This document shows positions 58,701-64,000 of a stretch of 64,000 bases of DNA, piece after piece. The translations under genes were made by a program, and so were the position numbers. The stretch is taken from the NCBI GenBank assembly GCA_036362985.1, contig JAYGXS010000005.1:27806419-27870418 (forward strand), read 5' to 3'. This stretch comes from Ligula intestinalis (taxonomy: Eukaryota > Platyhelminthes > Cestoda > Diphyllobothriidea > Diphyllobothriidae). Under the pieces are notes generated by a model. It saw only the letters and a list, made by a program, of their open reading frames with translations, had not been told where the DNA came from and did not search any database. How positions within the stretch are numbered: position 1 is the stretch's first letter; the number at the start of each line of letters is the position of its first letter.

Positions 58701-60260
58701 TGAGAAGACGAAAAAGACTCGATCGCTGGGACAATATGTTTATTCGTCTGACGTTTCGACATCCACCGCTGATCCACCATCAGAGATATTAGTAGTCAAC
58801 AGTAGCAGTAGCCCCCAATTGATCCACTCTTCGCTTGTGGTCATCACACTTCAGTAATCAGACTTACGTACAAAAATACTGTCTATCCATTTACTCCTAC
58901 TACCATGTGCACTCACATGTAGCTTATACGATTACAGGGACAGTTCGACCTCGGATATAGCAACCTAGACCAGACTACTCGGGGACACTTGATCGGCTGT
59001 TGAGTTCCATACTCCAACTGGGCAGTAGTGTAGTCAAGTACGCAAAGTGCGCACAGCAGTGTGTGCAGTGACATTGATACATTGCATATCATGTGCCCTA
59101 TTTGCACTGTAATCGCGTTCAATTTACAAGTATGCTGCTCATTTAACCTAAGGCTACAGAAACGCAACAAACACTACACCTATCTGAATGGTCGTAAGAA
59201 GAAGGGTAAACAGCGTGTGCATTGTTGAATAGGGATTTGGCGCAAACGGGAGCGGTTGAGGAGGCAAGTAGTTTCAACATTCCCCGCATCGTCCTGTCAA
59301 ACCCGAAAGAACCATCACCAGTTAAACATACGTAAGATAGTCAAAACAACCTTACTACTCTTTAAGCCGGTAACTTAACCGTCATATTTTAAAGAATCCA
59401 TCTCAATCAGGAATGCTGGAAGGATATTTTTGAATTTATTAAGGACTTTCAACTACTTCTTTTTTCCTTCACACACATGCCTTCAACTACCAGCCATCAC
59501 ATAACCCCCACCCTCAATATGCTTACTAATATTTTAAGCAACAAGACCACTTATAAAAATGATGGTTTGCGGGTTGGCCTTCAAGCTATTCCAAACATAT
59601 GGAAACTTCGTATCCAGTGTCCATAGGGCAGCTTGACCATCCTTTTGATGCTGTCCACCGTATCCTCCAAACGGTATGGCGCAGGGACGTTAGCTTGCAT
59701 GTGAATTATGTCTAAGCGATAGCAGACTTGCTCTGCATCTATCGCACTCTGTCTTCCCCCACCCACCTGTGTCCGGTGTGAAGACAGAATCAAGAAGACC
59801 GGAGGCGGCTTTGGGCGGAGGTGGCTGGTGCGGCCGAGGCCGCACCTACGAGTGCCATCACGCTCCCTCACCTTCAGAATTTCTCATGGGAGCGCAACGT
59901 GAATACCACCTCTCGTGTCCCGATCTGCACTCCCGGTGGTGCATTGCATCTACCACGCCGCCCGTTTAAGCTACACGCTCAGCACCCATATACCACTACT
60001 TATGCAAACATTTATTAGTAAATGAGACATGTCTCTTAAATCCCGGGCAAACAAACCGCAAGCAGTGACTCTCAGCAATATTTTTTTTCGGAGTAGTCTT
60101 TTACCCGTTTAGGCATATTTGGGAGGGGGCACAATTAATAATGAAAATTTTCATCTTTTTTAGATAAATTTTCCTTTTCATTTTTCAGCCAATCCAAAAA
60201 TCTTCGAGAACGATACGCCTGCTCCAGCTGACTCACCACGACGAACAAAACACCGTCAAG
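4649..60260 (+). CDS. EVA-1-like protein with two SUEL lectin domains (six exons, 3' partial)
   Basis: Coding exons are 4649-4742, 31811-32055, 36316-36439, 37855-38001, 41545-41715 and 60189-60260; the end lies beyond the window. The joined product (284 residues so far) has a signal peptide (about 1-24). SUEL domain 1 spans about 44-154, with Cys 47, 56, 87, 105, 119, 125, 139 and 152. SUEL domain 2 spans about 162-260, with Cys 165, 174, 199, 212, 226, 232, 249 and 260. A Pro/charged linker without Cys follows. Both domains share the order CxxxxxxLxC...C...C...LC(E/D)xxxxC...C...(Y)xC. Every exon joins its neighbour in matching phase (1, 0, 1, 1, 1). Signal peptide plus two SUEL domains matches C. 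elegans EVA-1 and human EVA1C, single-pass Slit/Robo-pathway co-receptors. A transmembrane helix would be expected in later exons and is not seen here. Alternative: another SUEL-type membrane or secreted lectin. The gene is strongly supported; the EVA-1 orthology is inference. Confidence 0.82.
5856..5883 (+). repeat. Poly-C tract
   Basis: Runs of 12 and 12 cytosines interrupted only by TCCA. This is a low-complexity homopurine/homopyrimidine tract prone to length variation and assembly error. Confidence 0.95.
7893..7911 (+). repeat. Poly-C tract
   Basis: Nineteen uninterrupted cytosines. Two overlapping frames read through it as proline or glycine runs; neither looks like a gene. Confidence 0.95.
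12030..12156 (+). repeat. Degenerate telomere-like (TTAGGG-type) tract
   Basis: Many variants of TTAGGG (TTAGGATTAAGG, GTTTGGGTAAGG, TTTTAGGGTAGG, CTAGGGTTAA) are spread over about 125 bp with interruptions. TTAGGG is the usual metazoan and flatworm telomere unit, so this is an eroded interstitial telomere-like sequence. The degeneration is heavy and chance enrichment cannot be fully excluded. Confidence 0.55.
21383..21703 (+). repeat. 5' LTR
   Basis: Contains a TATA box (TATAAAA at 21571-21577) and a polyadenylation signal (AATAAA at 21626-21631), the expected U3-R-U5 order. It starts TGTTAT and ends ATAACA, a short terminal inverted repeat. Confidence 0.93.
21571..21577 (+). promoter_or_regulatory. 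LTR TATA box
   Basis: TATAAAA in the 5' LTR, 55 bp before the AATAAA signal. This spacing fits transcription starting in R and ending in the downstream LTR. Confidence 0.6.
21706..21723 (+). other. Candidate primer-binding site
   Basis: TGGCGACGCAGGTGAGAT starts with TGG (complement of a tRNA CCA end) two bases after the LTR end, the standard position. Which tRNA it matches could not be determined by eye. Confidence 0.45.
21774..22523 (+). pseudogene. Ala/Glu/Thr-repeat ORF of the LTR element (gag-like position)
   Basis: The first in-frame ATG is at 21774. The open frame extends upstream to a GTG at 21705, which is not a credible eukaryotic start. The N-terminal 50 residues (MFSPAHVLKILEARNASFMT, then MSELRSCNWNPAGFSDVTKW) are ordinary sequence. 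From about residue 45 the protein becomes long irregular repeats of ATEA/AATE type, rich in Ala, Glu and Thr. A stop at 22341-22343 interrupts the frame, which reopens to a stop at 22521. Moving one frame near 22450 gives a tail rich in Lys/Arg (KAGRRKALLTKHL and later RKRHRKTPAPQKK). The position and basic tail would fit a Gag-like structural protein, but no capsid or zinc-knuckle motif is visible, so the function is unknown. The repeat DNA is a trinucleotide-rich GCA/GAA expansion that also opens other frames. Confidence 0.6.
22722..23042 (+). repeat. 3' LTR
   Basis: Same length as the 5' LTR and co-linear without indels. The TATA position has changed to TACAAAA (about 22910-22916), while the AATAAA at 22965-22970 is kept. 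No strong polypurine tract lies directly before it; the best candidate is the A/G-rich stretch near 22681-22698. Confidence 0.93.
26551..26690 (+). repeat. tRNA-derived SINE-like copy
   Basis: A tRNA-like head (TTAGTGATAAGGCTATGCTA for the A-box region; GCGGGCTTGAATCTC for the B box at about 26592-26606) is followed by a body. The body segment GATTGGGTAAAGCTGTCTGG and the following AAATAAGTCAGATC match the body shared with copies at 32.36, 51.23, 52.2 and 61.6 kb (minus strand). Confidence 0.65.
28862..28972 (+). repeat. Degenerate tRNA-like sequence (SINE head or tRNA pseudogene)
   Basis: CACAGCTCATTTGTCTAGAG resembles a D-arm/A box and GCGTTCAAATCCCACC a T-loop/B box, with suitable spacing and a TTG-GTTGTAA-CAA anticodon-like hairpin between. 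The acceptor and T stems do not pair, so it is not a functional tRNA gene. Confidence 0.4.
31075..31152 (-). repeat. Interstitial telomere-like repeats (CCCTAA on plus strand)
   Basis: Ten or more CCCTAA/CCCTTA/CCTAAA variants occur in about 80 bp, with (TTAGGG)n on the minus strand. It lies about 660 bp upstream of exon 2, inside intron 1. It is better preserved than the tract near 12.1 kb and in the opposite orientation. Confidence 0.75.
31811..32055 (+). CDS. Exon 2: first half of SUEL domain 1
   Basis: Encodes MCHGQTFPLQCPSGSQIIIP and on through SACDASQNTP and LSQCLNLKDVTS, giving Cys 47, 56, 87 and 105 of the joined protein. It includes an N-glycosylation sequon NMS. The donor TCG|GTGAGT at 32055/32056 is strong and ends the exon in phase 0. 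Two acceptors keep the same phase: TTAATTAG before 31811 and GACTCAG before 31820. The first has the better pyrimidine tract and was chosen; the second would remove three residues. The start is therefore uncertain by nine bases. Confidence 0.82.
32161..32550 (+). repeat. SINE-like fragments, at least two in tandem
   Basis: 32165-32245 and 32455-32550 share a tail segment (TATACT...GGC/ACGGCTGCTGGCGGGACTC). The second copy ends AAGCGATTAGTGAACGTCTC, as in the copies at 52.05 and 52.34 kb. Between them GGGTATGGTTGGCTGATGAC (32363-32382) is the diagnostic body motif of the tRNA-derived family. No intact tRNA-like head was found in this stretch. Confidence 0.65.
33730..34180. other. GC-richer block with poly-C tract, unidentified
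   Basis: It contrasts with AT-rich surroundings, contains about 15 uninterrupted C (34039-34053), and has open frames on both strands because stops are rare in GC-rich DNA. No protein domain was recognised. It could be a fragment of a mobile element. Confidence 0.35.
34795..34960 (+). repeat. Diverged SINE-like copy
   Basis: ACTCAGTGCTCTGTACTTTT then GACTTCCAACTAACCGGCTG parallels the stretch at 32295-32330 (ACTCAGTTCTTGGAGCTTTA, GACTTCCAATCAACAGGTTG). A weak GGATGGCTGACTGATTAC body motif follows. It is a diverged relative of the 32-kb copy. Confidence 0.5.
36316..36439 (+). CDS. Exon 3: second half of SUEL domain 1
   Basis: Preceded by a long pyrimidine tract ending CTGTTTTAG and followed by the consensus donor GTAAGT at 36440. 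The phase-0 frame encodes PIKQLCEGKLSCSISPDQF, then NESSCAYIRRHLFLKYICEP. This is the CxGxxxCxV...C...+yLxxxYxC pattern that closes SUEL domains (Cys 119, 125, 139, 152). It also carries an NES sequon. The frame with an ATG at 36263 reads differently across the same bases and has no domain match. The exon ends in phase 1 and joins exon 4 with a Ser codon. Confidence 0.85.
36440..37854 (+). other. Intron 3 (1.4 kb)
   Basis: GTAAGT...ATTTTAG borders, phase 1. AT-rich; no repeat or gene recognised inside. Confidence 0.8.
37855..38001 (+). CDS. Exon 4: first half of SUEL domain 2
   Basis: The acceptor is CTTCTATTTTAG; the donor is CCAG|GTAGCG at 38001/38002. In phase 1 it encodes NEIVCLDTYMELKCGG, then DVIAVLQATLEADTHSDRCP (Cys 165, 174, 199). 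The VC...LxLxC...D(V)IxVxxA spacing is the SUEL N-terminal half. A second AG at 37861-37862 would give phase 0 and break the join with exon 3, so it was not used. Both borders are phase 1, so the exon length is a multiple of three (147 bases). Confidence 0.85.
39419..40200. other. GC-rich block with C and G tracts, unidentified
   Basis: Starts with a 16-C run (39419-39434). It includes G-rich stretches near 39840-39870 and a GCTGCTGCTACTGCTGCTG trinucleotide patch near 39990. Long frames occur on both strands without a domain. It may be a mobile-element fragment; there is no proof in the window. Confidence 0.4.
41120..41246 (-). mobile_element. Penelope-type terminal fragment with hammerhead motif (copy A)
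   Basis: The minus strand carries CTGATGA (41222-41228 on plus as TCATCAG), a stem II region, GAAAC (41198-41202) and GTC (41195-41197). GTGAATAAATATATTGCCCC then GTGATCGAGTCTTC and a run of CTT repeats follow. The tail TTGCTTCCTGGGATATGG matches the end of the PLE copy at 42.9 kb. All universally conserved core bases are present; stem II is weakened by mismatches. It is a short fragment with no coding part attached. Confidence 0.75.
41189..41234 (-). ncRNA. Hammerhead ribozyme motif, copy A
   Basis: The core CTGATGA...GAAA...GTC is complete. Helix III is reduced to the self-complementary ACGT, so it cannot close within one molecule; a second copy would have to supply the partner strand. Helix I can form about four pairs, including G-U, between TGTCT and AGGTG. 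Stem II keeps only its loop-proximal pairs. Confidence 0.65.
41545..41715 (+). CDS. Exon 5: second half of SUEL domain 2
   Basis: Encodes MSQTSTLCPASIDVTPHLRG, then LCDRQRTCSVMPDPSMLP, then ICGKRHLRLTYAC, supplying Cys 212, 226, 232, 249 and 260 and completing the eight-cysteine domain. The donor GCATGCG|GTAAGT is consensus. The acceptor TTATGCACCCAG is weaker but is the one that keeps phase 1 with exon 4. The exon lies between a minus-strand hammerhead remnant about 300 bp upstream and a plus-strand PLE endonuclease copy about 410 bp downstream. Confidence 0.84.
42127..42513 (+). CDS. GIY-YIG endonuclease domain of a 5'-truncated Penelope-like element
   Basis: An open frame whose conserved part starts near residue 19 (KDPLPRQKTAGVVYRIWCSC). 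GIY-YIG signatures are GVVYRI (29-34) and NYVGETGRLLRTRIADH (42-58), containing the Tyr, Gly and catalytic-type Arg residues. The CSC pair before the YIG half resembles the zinc-binding cysteines of PLE endonucleases. HSTGPDHIFKF and RELLKSWFSGPQSINK follow, the latter supplying the conserved Glu. In a PLE this domain sits C-terminal to the RT and nicks the target. No RT precedes it here, so the copy is 5'-truncated within about 40 bp of the domain. There is no frameshift or stop in this piece, so it is younger or better preserved than the 2-kb copy and belongs to a different PLE lineage. The ATG at 42127 is not evidence of a real start. Confidence 0.85.
   Translation: MFLSLNERELGHYQAMRPKDPLPRQKTAGVVYRIWCSCGQSNYVGETGRLLRTRIADHAVVVRKKDVNSQVAAHSTGPDHIFKFAKAEILASGDNRVSRELLKSWFSGPQSINKRNELAFTYGELRHF
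42789..42832 (+). ncRNA. Hammerhead ribozyme motif, copy B (core decayed)
   Basis: Stem II is perfect: GGATTCC (42801-42807), loop CGAC, GGAATCC (42812-42818). GAAAC (42819-42823) and GTC (42824-42826) follow, with helix III again only ACGT. The catalytic box that should read CTGATGA is ATGATTA (42793-42799), two changes expected to abolish cleavage. Confidence 0.7.
43070..43260 (-). mobile_element. Penelope-type terminal fragment with hammerhead motif (copy C)
   Basis: Minus strand: upstream GCATACTGTACCTGAATTACCC, then the hammerhead, then GCGAATAAAAAGTTTGTCCC, AGCGATCACATCTGC and the tail CAATTACTTCCTGGGACTAG. The same order as copies A and B. Inverted relative to copy B, with about 155 bp between. 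Confidence 0.75.
43122..43167 (-). ncRNA. Hammerhead ribozyme motif, copy C
   Basis: CTGATGA (plus 43155-43161) and GAAAC (43131-43135) are intact. Stem II, GGGATTC with GGATTTC around a GCGAC loop, can form seven pairs with wobbles. The cleavage triplet is ATC, allowed by the NUH rule. The helix III segment is ACAT, which breaks the palindrome seen in copies A, B and E. Confidence 0.68.
47880..48490. other. GC-richer block with poly-C tract, unidentified
   Basis: Contains 19 uninterrupted C (48047-48065) and G/T repeats near 48290. A long plus-strand frame (47902-48417) reads through the C tract as poly-Pro and is not credible as a gene. No domain was found. Confidence 0.35.
48990..49740. 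mobile_element. Cluster of degenerate Penelope terminal units, tandem and inverted
   Basis: Plus strand: two tandem units of about 200 bp, shown by paired landmarks TGCCAAG (49302, 49493), GGTGATCA, GCGCATGTG..GCGTGG/GCGCATGTGGTCGCG and GGATTATAAATAC/GGATTATAGATACC (about 49390 and 49596). Each is followed by CTGTGC..TCT and a decayed hammerhead box (CTGAAAA near 49442; CTGATAA at 49650-49656). The second continues with GGGAATCCGAGAGGTCAGGC then TTTCAGCGATCACT, the usual tail. Minus strand: 49160 down to 48990 repeats CTATAAATAGTGC...CTGTGCCTCTACC...GTGATCG...GAGCTGCTCC, a third, more decayed unit in inverted orientation. A 10-C run sits inside the second unit. Confidence 0.65.
51190..51390 (+). 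repeat. SINE-like copy
   Basis: GGGTATGGTTGGCTGATGAT (51234-51253) then GAAGTCAGAG is the family body motif. It is followed by GGCGGCTGGCAGGGCACGAG and AACCAATTAGTGAGCG, parallel to the tails at 32.5 and 52.3 kb. The upstream tRNA-like head is not clear. Confidence 0.6.
51950..52385 (+). repeat. SINE-like: truncated copy followed by a copy with tRNA-like head
   Basis: 51950-52068 is a tail-only fragment: CTGCTGGCGGGGCTCCAGTG ... GAGCGATCGGTGAACG. A fuller copy starts near 52111 with a tRNA-like head: GCAATGGTTAGACC (A box, about 52121) and GTCGCGGATTCCACC (B-box-like, about 52155-52169). The body GGTTGGGTATAACTGGCTAA and a second tail GGTTGCTGGCAGCGCTCGAG ... GCGATCGGTGAACG (to 52354) follow. 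The shared tail ends define the 3' end of the family. Confidence 0.72.
54228..54268 (-). repeat. Dispersed repeat, short copy
   Basis: ACATCATTTAGCAGCATTCC then AAGATCTGACGTTTT matches 55193-55225 (ACGTCATTTGGCAGCATTCC, AAGATCAGACTTTTT). Orientation is arbitrary; origin unknown. Confidence 0.6.
55098..55230 (-). repeat. Dispersed repeat, longer copy
   Basis: Matches 55676-55800 over about 125 bp: CTGAGCGATTGGCCACATAT/CTGAGACGATCAACCAGATG, GTCGTGAATTCATATTT/GTCATATATTCACATTT, then AAAGGTT..TTCAAAT and GAGACGT. The minus strand reads openly for about 70 codons, but no domain was recognised. It may derive from a coding mobile element. Confidence 0.6.
55676..55800 (-). repeat. Dispersed repeat, third copy
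   Basis: Diverged relative of 55098-55230, in the same orientation about 580 bp further on. Confidence 0.58.
58079..58491 (+). repeat. Diverged direct repeat pair (58079-58152 and 58420-58491)
   Basis: Both copies run (A)AATTTRATATRAATAYTTGG, then GTC/GTGGAAG, CTGCGGGCTAA/CAGCGGGCTAA and end in TCACAAGC, about 340 bp apart. Each is preceded by CAG-GTGTA/TAGGTGATA-like sequence. No coding content. Confidence 0.6.
58700..58800 (-). mobile_element. Penelope-type terminal fragment with hammerhead motif (copy E)
   Basis: Minus strand: CTGATGG (plus 58777-58783), stem II region, GAAAC (58753-58757), GTC (58750-58752). AGACGAATAAACATATTGTC, CCAGCGATCGAGTC and TTCGTCTTCTCAGTGG follow. The core has one change (final A of CTGATGA to G). 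Helix III is ACGT. The downstream tail is the same as in copies A-C. Confidence 0.7.
59750..59960. other. GC-richer patch, unidentified
   Basis: CpG- and GGCGG-rich stretch 230 bp upstream of exon 6. Frames on both strands are open but without a domain. Probably a repeat fragment. Confidence 0.3.
60189..60260 (+). CDS. Exon 6: linker after SUEL domain 2
   Basis: Seventy-two bases between a strong acceptor (CCTTTTCATTTTTCAG) and a perfect donor (AAG|GTAAGT). In phase 1, the phase left by exon 5, it encodes NPKIFENDTPAPADSPRRTK then HRQ. This is a Pro/charged, Cys-free stretch with an NDT sequon, suitable as a stalk between lectin domains and a membrane segment. The phase-0 frame is also open, so the peptide depends on the exon 5 join. 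There is no domain to confirm it, hence lower confidence than the SUEL exons. Confidence 0.62.
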
Positions 60261-63200
60261 GTAAGTAGGGCCGCTAACTATTGACACCAGCGCAGTTTTA
60301 TTATCCAACCACGTAAATCATTAACCGATCGAAGGAACAAAGGGTGAAATTAGGGGTCAGATTAGTGACTTTAACTCCTAAATAATTAAATCCAGAAAAT
60401 CGCTCAAAATCAGTATGCGTTAATCCAGCGTTTAGCGTGGTATGGCTTCATGCACATTTGCCATTATGAATTTTCGTAGCGGGATTTTATGAAACAAACC
60501 TGCAGGTTTATTATATAATTTGGTCTGTATATTTACATCTTAGTAAATACGATTATCATCAAGCCAATCAGTGAAATATATTTATCTGCTGGGAAGAGTT
60601 TGACGACAAATATTTTTTTTCGAAATCACATCACTTTAAATAAACTAAATCGCCAGTTTGGCAAGGTCGAAAGCTTGTGGTAGGATTGTATGGAACATTC
60701 GTATATGCATATTCGATTCTTATTAATTTTAGCGGTCTAGATCGATAATCTGATTACAAAAAGGTTCATATTTGTATAACTTTGCCAACACAGTTTCCTT
60801 ACACTCTGTTATTATATCAACTAAGTACCGTCTGCAGGGTTGAGTTAATATAAAAAACAGTAAGCATTTTCAACGGAATGCAAATATAGATATTTGTTTG
60901 GTTATTACATCAGTAGGCAGCTTCAGCGGACGCCGCCTTGCATTAATTGGTTCTCGTCACTTGGAAGTTTTAAACACAGCATCTAAATCAGTGTGCTGAT
61001 AGATGATTCGTCGAAATGTACGGCTTAGAAAACCTCCCGGCATTTTGGGGAAGGGCAGACGCCGTGATGCAAGTTTTGTCACATGCGAGGATGCGCCAGG
61101 TATTAAGATGCACATTGTCCTTTAAGGCTGATCATCTCACAACCTTACCACCATTTGGCGTTTGCCGATGCTTATAGCAGCAGATTTTTTCGTAACGTCA
61201 CCGCATAGGGCGCACAGTTTTCTGTTAAGAAACACAAATTGTCGGCGTATGTCCGTCAAGAAAAGTCCAAGAGCATATTGAAGCCATCCATATCAATGAG
61301 TCATTCACTAAGCACCGCACTGAGTTAGACGCCACGGGCAAAAATCATTTAGTGGCACAAACATTAAGCAAGTATTTATTTTTAAGCACATTTTAAATTG
61401 TAACTTTCTACTACACTTGCTCAAATCTGACGGCAACTTGGGGAACCAGCATCGAAAGTTTATCCACTTAAGTTTCCCACTGTGCCAAAGGAAATTATTT
61501 CAATTCAAAATATATTTGTTGGGATGCTTTCCTCCCAATGATATATATAAGGTGGATCTGACAAAGACAACGATGATCCCAATAGCCAGTGCTGACTTAT
61601 TAGCTACCATCAGCCAGGCATACCAAATTCCACGTGTGGATCAGCCACGCATCGATCCCGCGACCTTTGGTTACTGAATGCAAAACCCTACCATTGCATT
61701 ACAGGCTTGTTGAGTTGTCAGTTTCAATCCGGAATATGAGGATAGGGTGGGAATCACTGCTCTGGTAGTTGAAATTTTGGTGTTCCATTTTTTTCCTAGA
61801 ACTCCCTTTAGAGACCTCAAGGGCAGTGCTCTAGAACGTTGTAGATCAAGATTTATTAAAATTGGTTGCTGATTGCTAAGAATGTCTCGTCAGTCGATTA
61901 ATAAGCCAACTCCCTTGACCACGTTTCAGCTACACGTTACAAAAGCATAACCAGTAGGTAGCTCCAAAAAATGTAAAAATCAAGTAACAAACAAACCCCG
62001 AGAGCACAAATTTCCTCAGATTTCGTAAAAGGAGAGTTGCGTGCTTAGCATTATAAAATCCGATCAATAAACAATGCAGTAACAAATATAATTTATATGG
62101 ATGTTTGCATTGCAAAGAAGGAATAATCAAATGGCGTCTAAAAATCGTGATTGATTAGGCAATTTGCGTGCATAAGAATGGGTTTACAAATACACGTAAC
62201 ATTTTTGCATACAAAAGACCGCATGACGACTGAAAATGACCCCGATACAAATGTCCGTTGATTTTGCGAGTGGTTTAATGGTAAAAATCAGGATCTATGG
62301 CGAATTGCGTATTATAAAGGGACAGTGAAGTCACCTTTTACGGCTATAAATTATGGTCTATGAACTGTGGCTTTACTGATAAGGTTCCCTTATAATTAAA
62401 ATGAGTGCGGTGATCAAAGAAATAGGAGATTGGGGAGTATTCAAAAATACCCAACGATGCACTCATCTGTACTCATCTGAGCATGCATCAACGCTGTAAT
62501 CGGTGGGTAATGCTCTTGGGCTATGTTGAACCTCAAAAGCCCCAAGAAAAAATATTTTACCTGCAATTAATCGGCACATTTTACCAAAAGTAACTACATG
62601 TGTGGTCAATAAAGTTTGGATTGACACCAGAGTATTTTCAAAGTTAAGCAGTAGACGGCAACATGTTTGTTCATGGTAAGTACTTTTTCAACTGTCTTTT
62701 TAAATCACATATTCAAACTGCCGCTCAGACTGCTAGCAGATATTTGGCTTTTTAATTTTGTAGACACTTCAAAAGACATTGCGCCTTAACTAACTTGTAA
62801 ACTTGAGTAAAGTTTCATCTCTCGATTTTGGTTAAGAGAAAACTGGAGATTTGCCTGATTTACCCTCTAGTTGACAATATTTTTCAACTTGCACAGAACG
62901 ACACACATGACTTACAGCTATTGAGTACTTAACGCCTCTTAGCTAGGAATGTAATTTGTCGCAGCGAAAGTATGTTTATAATCCGTGCATCAATCACAGG
63001 CGTTTTTGAATTCTTTGGCCAATGGCAGCTAAAATAGTCCTATATTTTAAAGATAAAAAACAATATTTTATACAATGGGCATTTGATAGATATTGCTTAT
63101 AAATTGCTCTCTTACTACTGCATGAATATTGAGACAGACTAAGTGAGGCATTCAGAACAGGCATCCAAGCAAAATTCAGCGTTTTGACTGAAAGATAGGG

Positions 63201-64000
63201 AGTTTTTATATTTAACCTAGACGCTTTGACATTACCAGTGACACTTACTTCATTCATATACACAATGGCTTTTCACAGTGTATGTTTAAGACTCTTAACA
63301 CCTCAGCGGTGGGTACTTAGACTGTACTAATTCAGTATTTATGACTGAAGTCAACTGATGCCCTCCTCTGCGAAGGCCACACCGACTGTACTGACCGTGT
63401 TCTACATTGCTAGACGGCTTATTGACAGGTCTGAAAGTTCTGTCAGAAACAGTTTTTCTTCCAATTACTCCCTTTCCATCAACAAAAAGTGACCTGTTAG
63501 GCTGTATCAAACTGTCTTGAATTTTTCTCGATTCATCACTGCAAGGATACTGCAGGAGAGATAAATTTGGTCGCTTTAACGGCGGCAGACACGGCAGCAG
63601 AGTTCTTTTGGAAAATGGTAAAGTCCGTAGTCGTAGGATGACAGTTAGCAACACGGACGAGTGTGTAAGCAGGGAAAAACCACTGCATTCAAAACGTGCT
63701 GTTCACAGTTTGGCAAGGTTGCTGTTTTAACACACAGAAATCGCACCTGTTGTTTGACGTGCATGCTATTCATGAAGGATAAAATGCCTGATCGGAAAGG
63801 CCGAGGGTTTCAAGTAGACCCTCCTTCCCCTACGAAAACAGATCTTTTTTTAACTCTGCAGCTGAAAAAGAGAGCCGGGAATTTGCACGTGAGACCAGTG
63901 TATGCAATTCTGTTCTTCAAAACAAGATCAATCTAGATAATTCGTCAGATCCATTTAGTGGTATTCAATGAATGCACGAGCCAACGGATACTGCACGTCG
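60261..64000 (+). other. Intron 6 (5' part; continues past the window)
   Basis: Begins with GTAAGT. It contains a minus-strand SINE-like copy (61545-61706). The remainder, to 64000, is AT-rich and no exon with a recognisable domain or transmembrane segment was found, so the next exon probably lies outside. Confidence 0.6.
61545..61706 (-). repeat. tRNA-derived SINE-like copy
   Basis: Minus strand: A-box region TGTAATGCAATGGTAGGG (from 61706), then B-box region AAAGGTCGCGGGATCGATGC (61648-61667), then the body GGTATGCCTGGCTGATGGTA, AATAAGTCAG and ending near GTCTTTGTCAGATCC. This is the clearest tRNA-like head of the family in the window. Confidence 0.75.

Larger units (their letters stand above)
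41716..60188 (+). other. Intron 5 (18.5 kb)
   Basis: GTAAGT...TTTTTCAG borders, phase 1. It holds the PLE endonuclease copy and hammerhead remnants (42.1-43.2, 49.0-49.7 and 58.7 kb), SINE-like copies (51.2-52.4 kb), two smaller repeat families (54-56 and 58 kb), a C tract (48.05 kb) and GC-richer patches near 47.9-48.5 and 59.75-59.95 kb. About 43.7-47.8, 49.8-51.1, 52.4-54.2 and 55.8-58.0 kb gave nothing recognisable. Confidence 0.7.

Noticed and set aside
1..64000. CRISPR arrays, bacterial operons, phage or plasmid genes
   Set aside because: No regularly spaced repeats, no Shine-Dalgarno-linked gene strings; spliced exons and retroelements show the sequence is eukaryotic.

Overview
The window is eukaryotic, most likely from a flatworm and probably a diphyllobothriid-type tapeworm. 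It has no operons and no long intact ORFs. It does have spliced exons with GT/AG borders, very long introns, Penelope-like retroelements with GIY-YIG endonucleases and hammerhead ribozymes, tRNA-derived SINE-like repeats, degenerate TTAGGG-type tracts and poly-C runs. The genus-level guess is inference; no rRNA, mitochondrial or marker gene is present to confirm it.

One host gene explains most of the window. Six exons on the plus strand (4649-4742, 31811-32055, 36316-36439, 37855-38001, 41545-41715, 60189-60260) join without breaking phase. They encode a signal peptide, two complete SUEL/galactose-binding-lectin-type domains with eight cysteines each, and the start of a Cys-free linker. The gene continues past the right edge. 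Signal peptide plus two tandem SUEL domains is the ectodomain layout of EVA-1/EVA1C, the single-pass Slit/Robo-pathway co-receptor. Everything from 4.7 kb to the right end is therefore exon or intron of this gene, and the mobile elements are intronic passengers.

Layout: 0-1.35 kb, nothing recognised. 1.35-3.2 kb, a decayed Penelope-like element whose 5' half is inverted against its 3' half. 3.2-4.65 kb, presumptive upstream region of the gene. 4.65 kb, exon 1. 4.74-31.8 kb, a 27-kb intron holding a complete but non-autonomous LTR retrotransposon (21383-23042, TTTTG target duplication), SINE-like copies and telomere-like tracts. 31.8-41.7 kb, exons 2-5 with introns of roughly 1.4-4.3 kb. 41.7-60.2 kb, an 18.5-kb intron with a Penelope-like GIY-YIG endonuclease copy, several hammerhead-ribozyme remnants, and SINE and other repeats. 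60.2 kb, exon 6, followed by the start of another intron.

The most notable items are the lectin-domain receptor gene, the family of hammerhead-type motifs whose helix III is only the palindrome ACGT (so two copies would be needed to form it), the inverted Penelope insertion, and the small LTR element carrying an Ala/Glu/Thr-repeat ORF and no pol.
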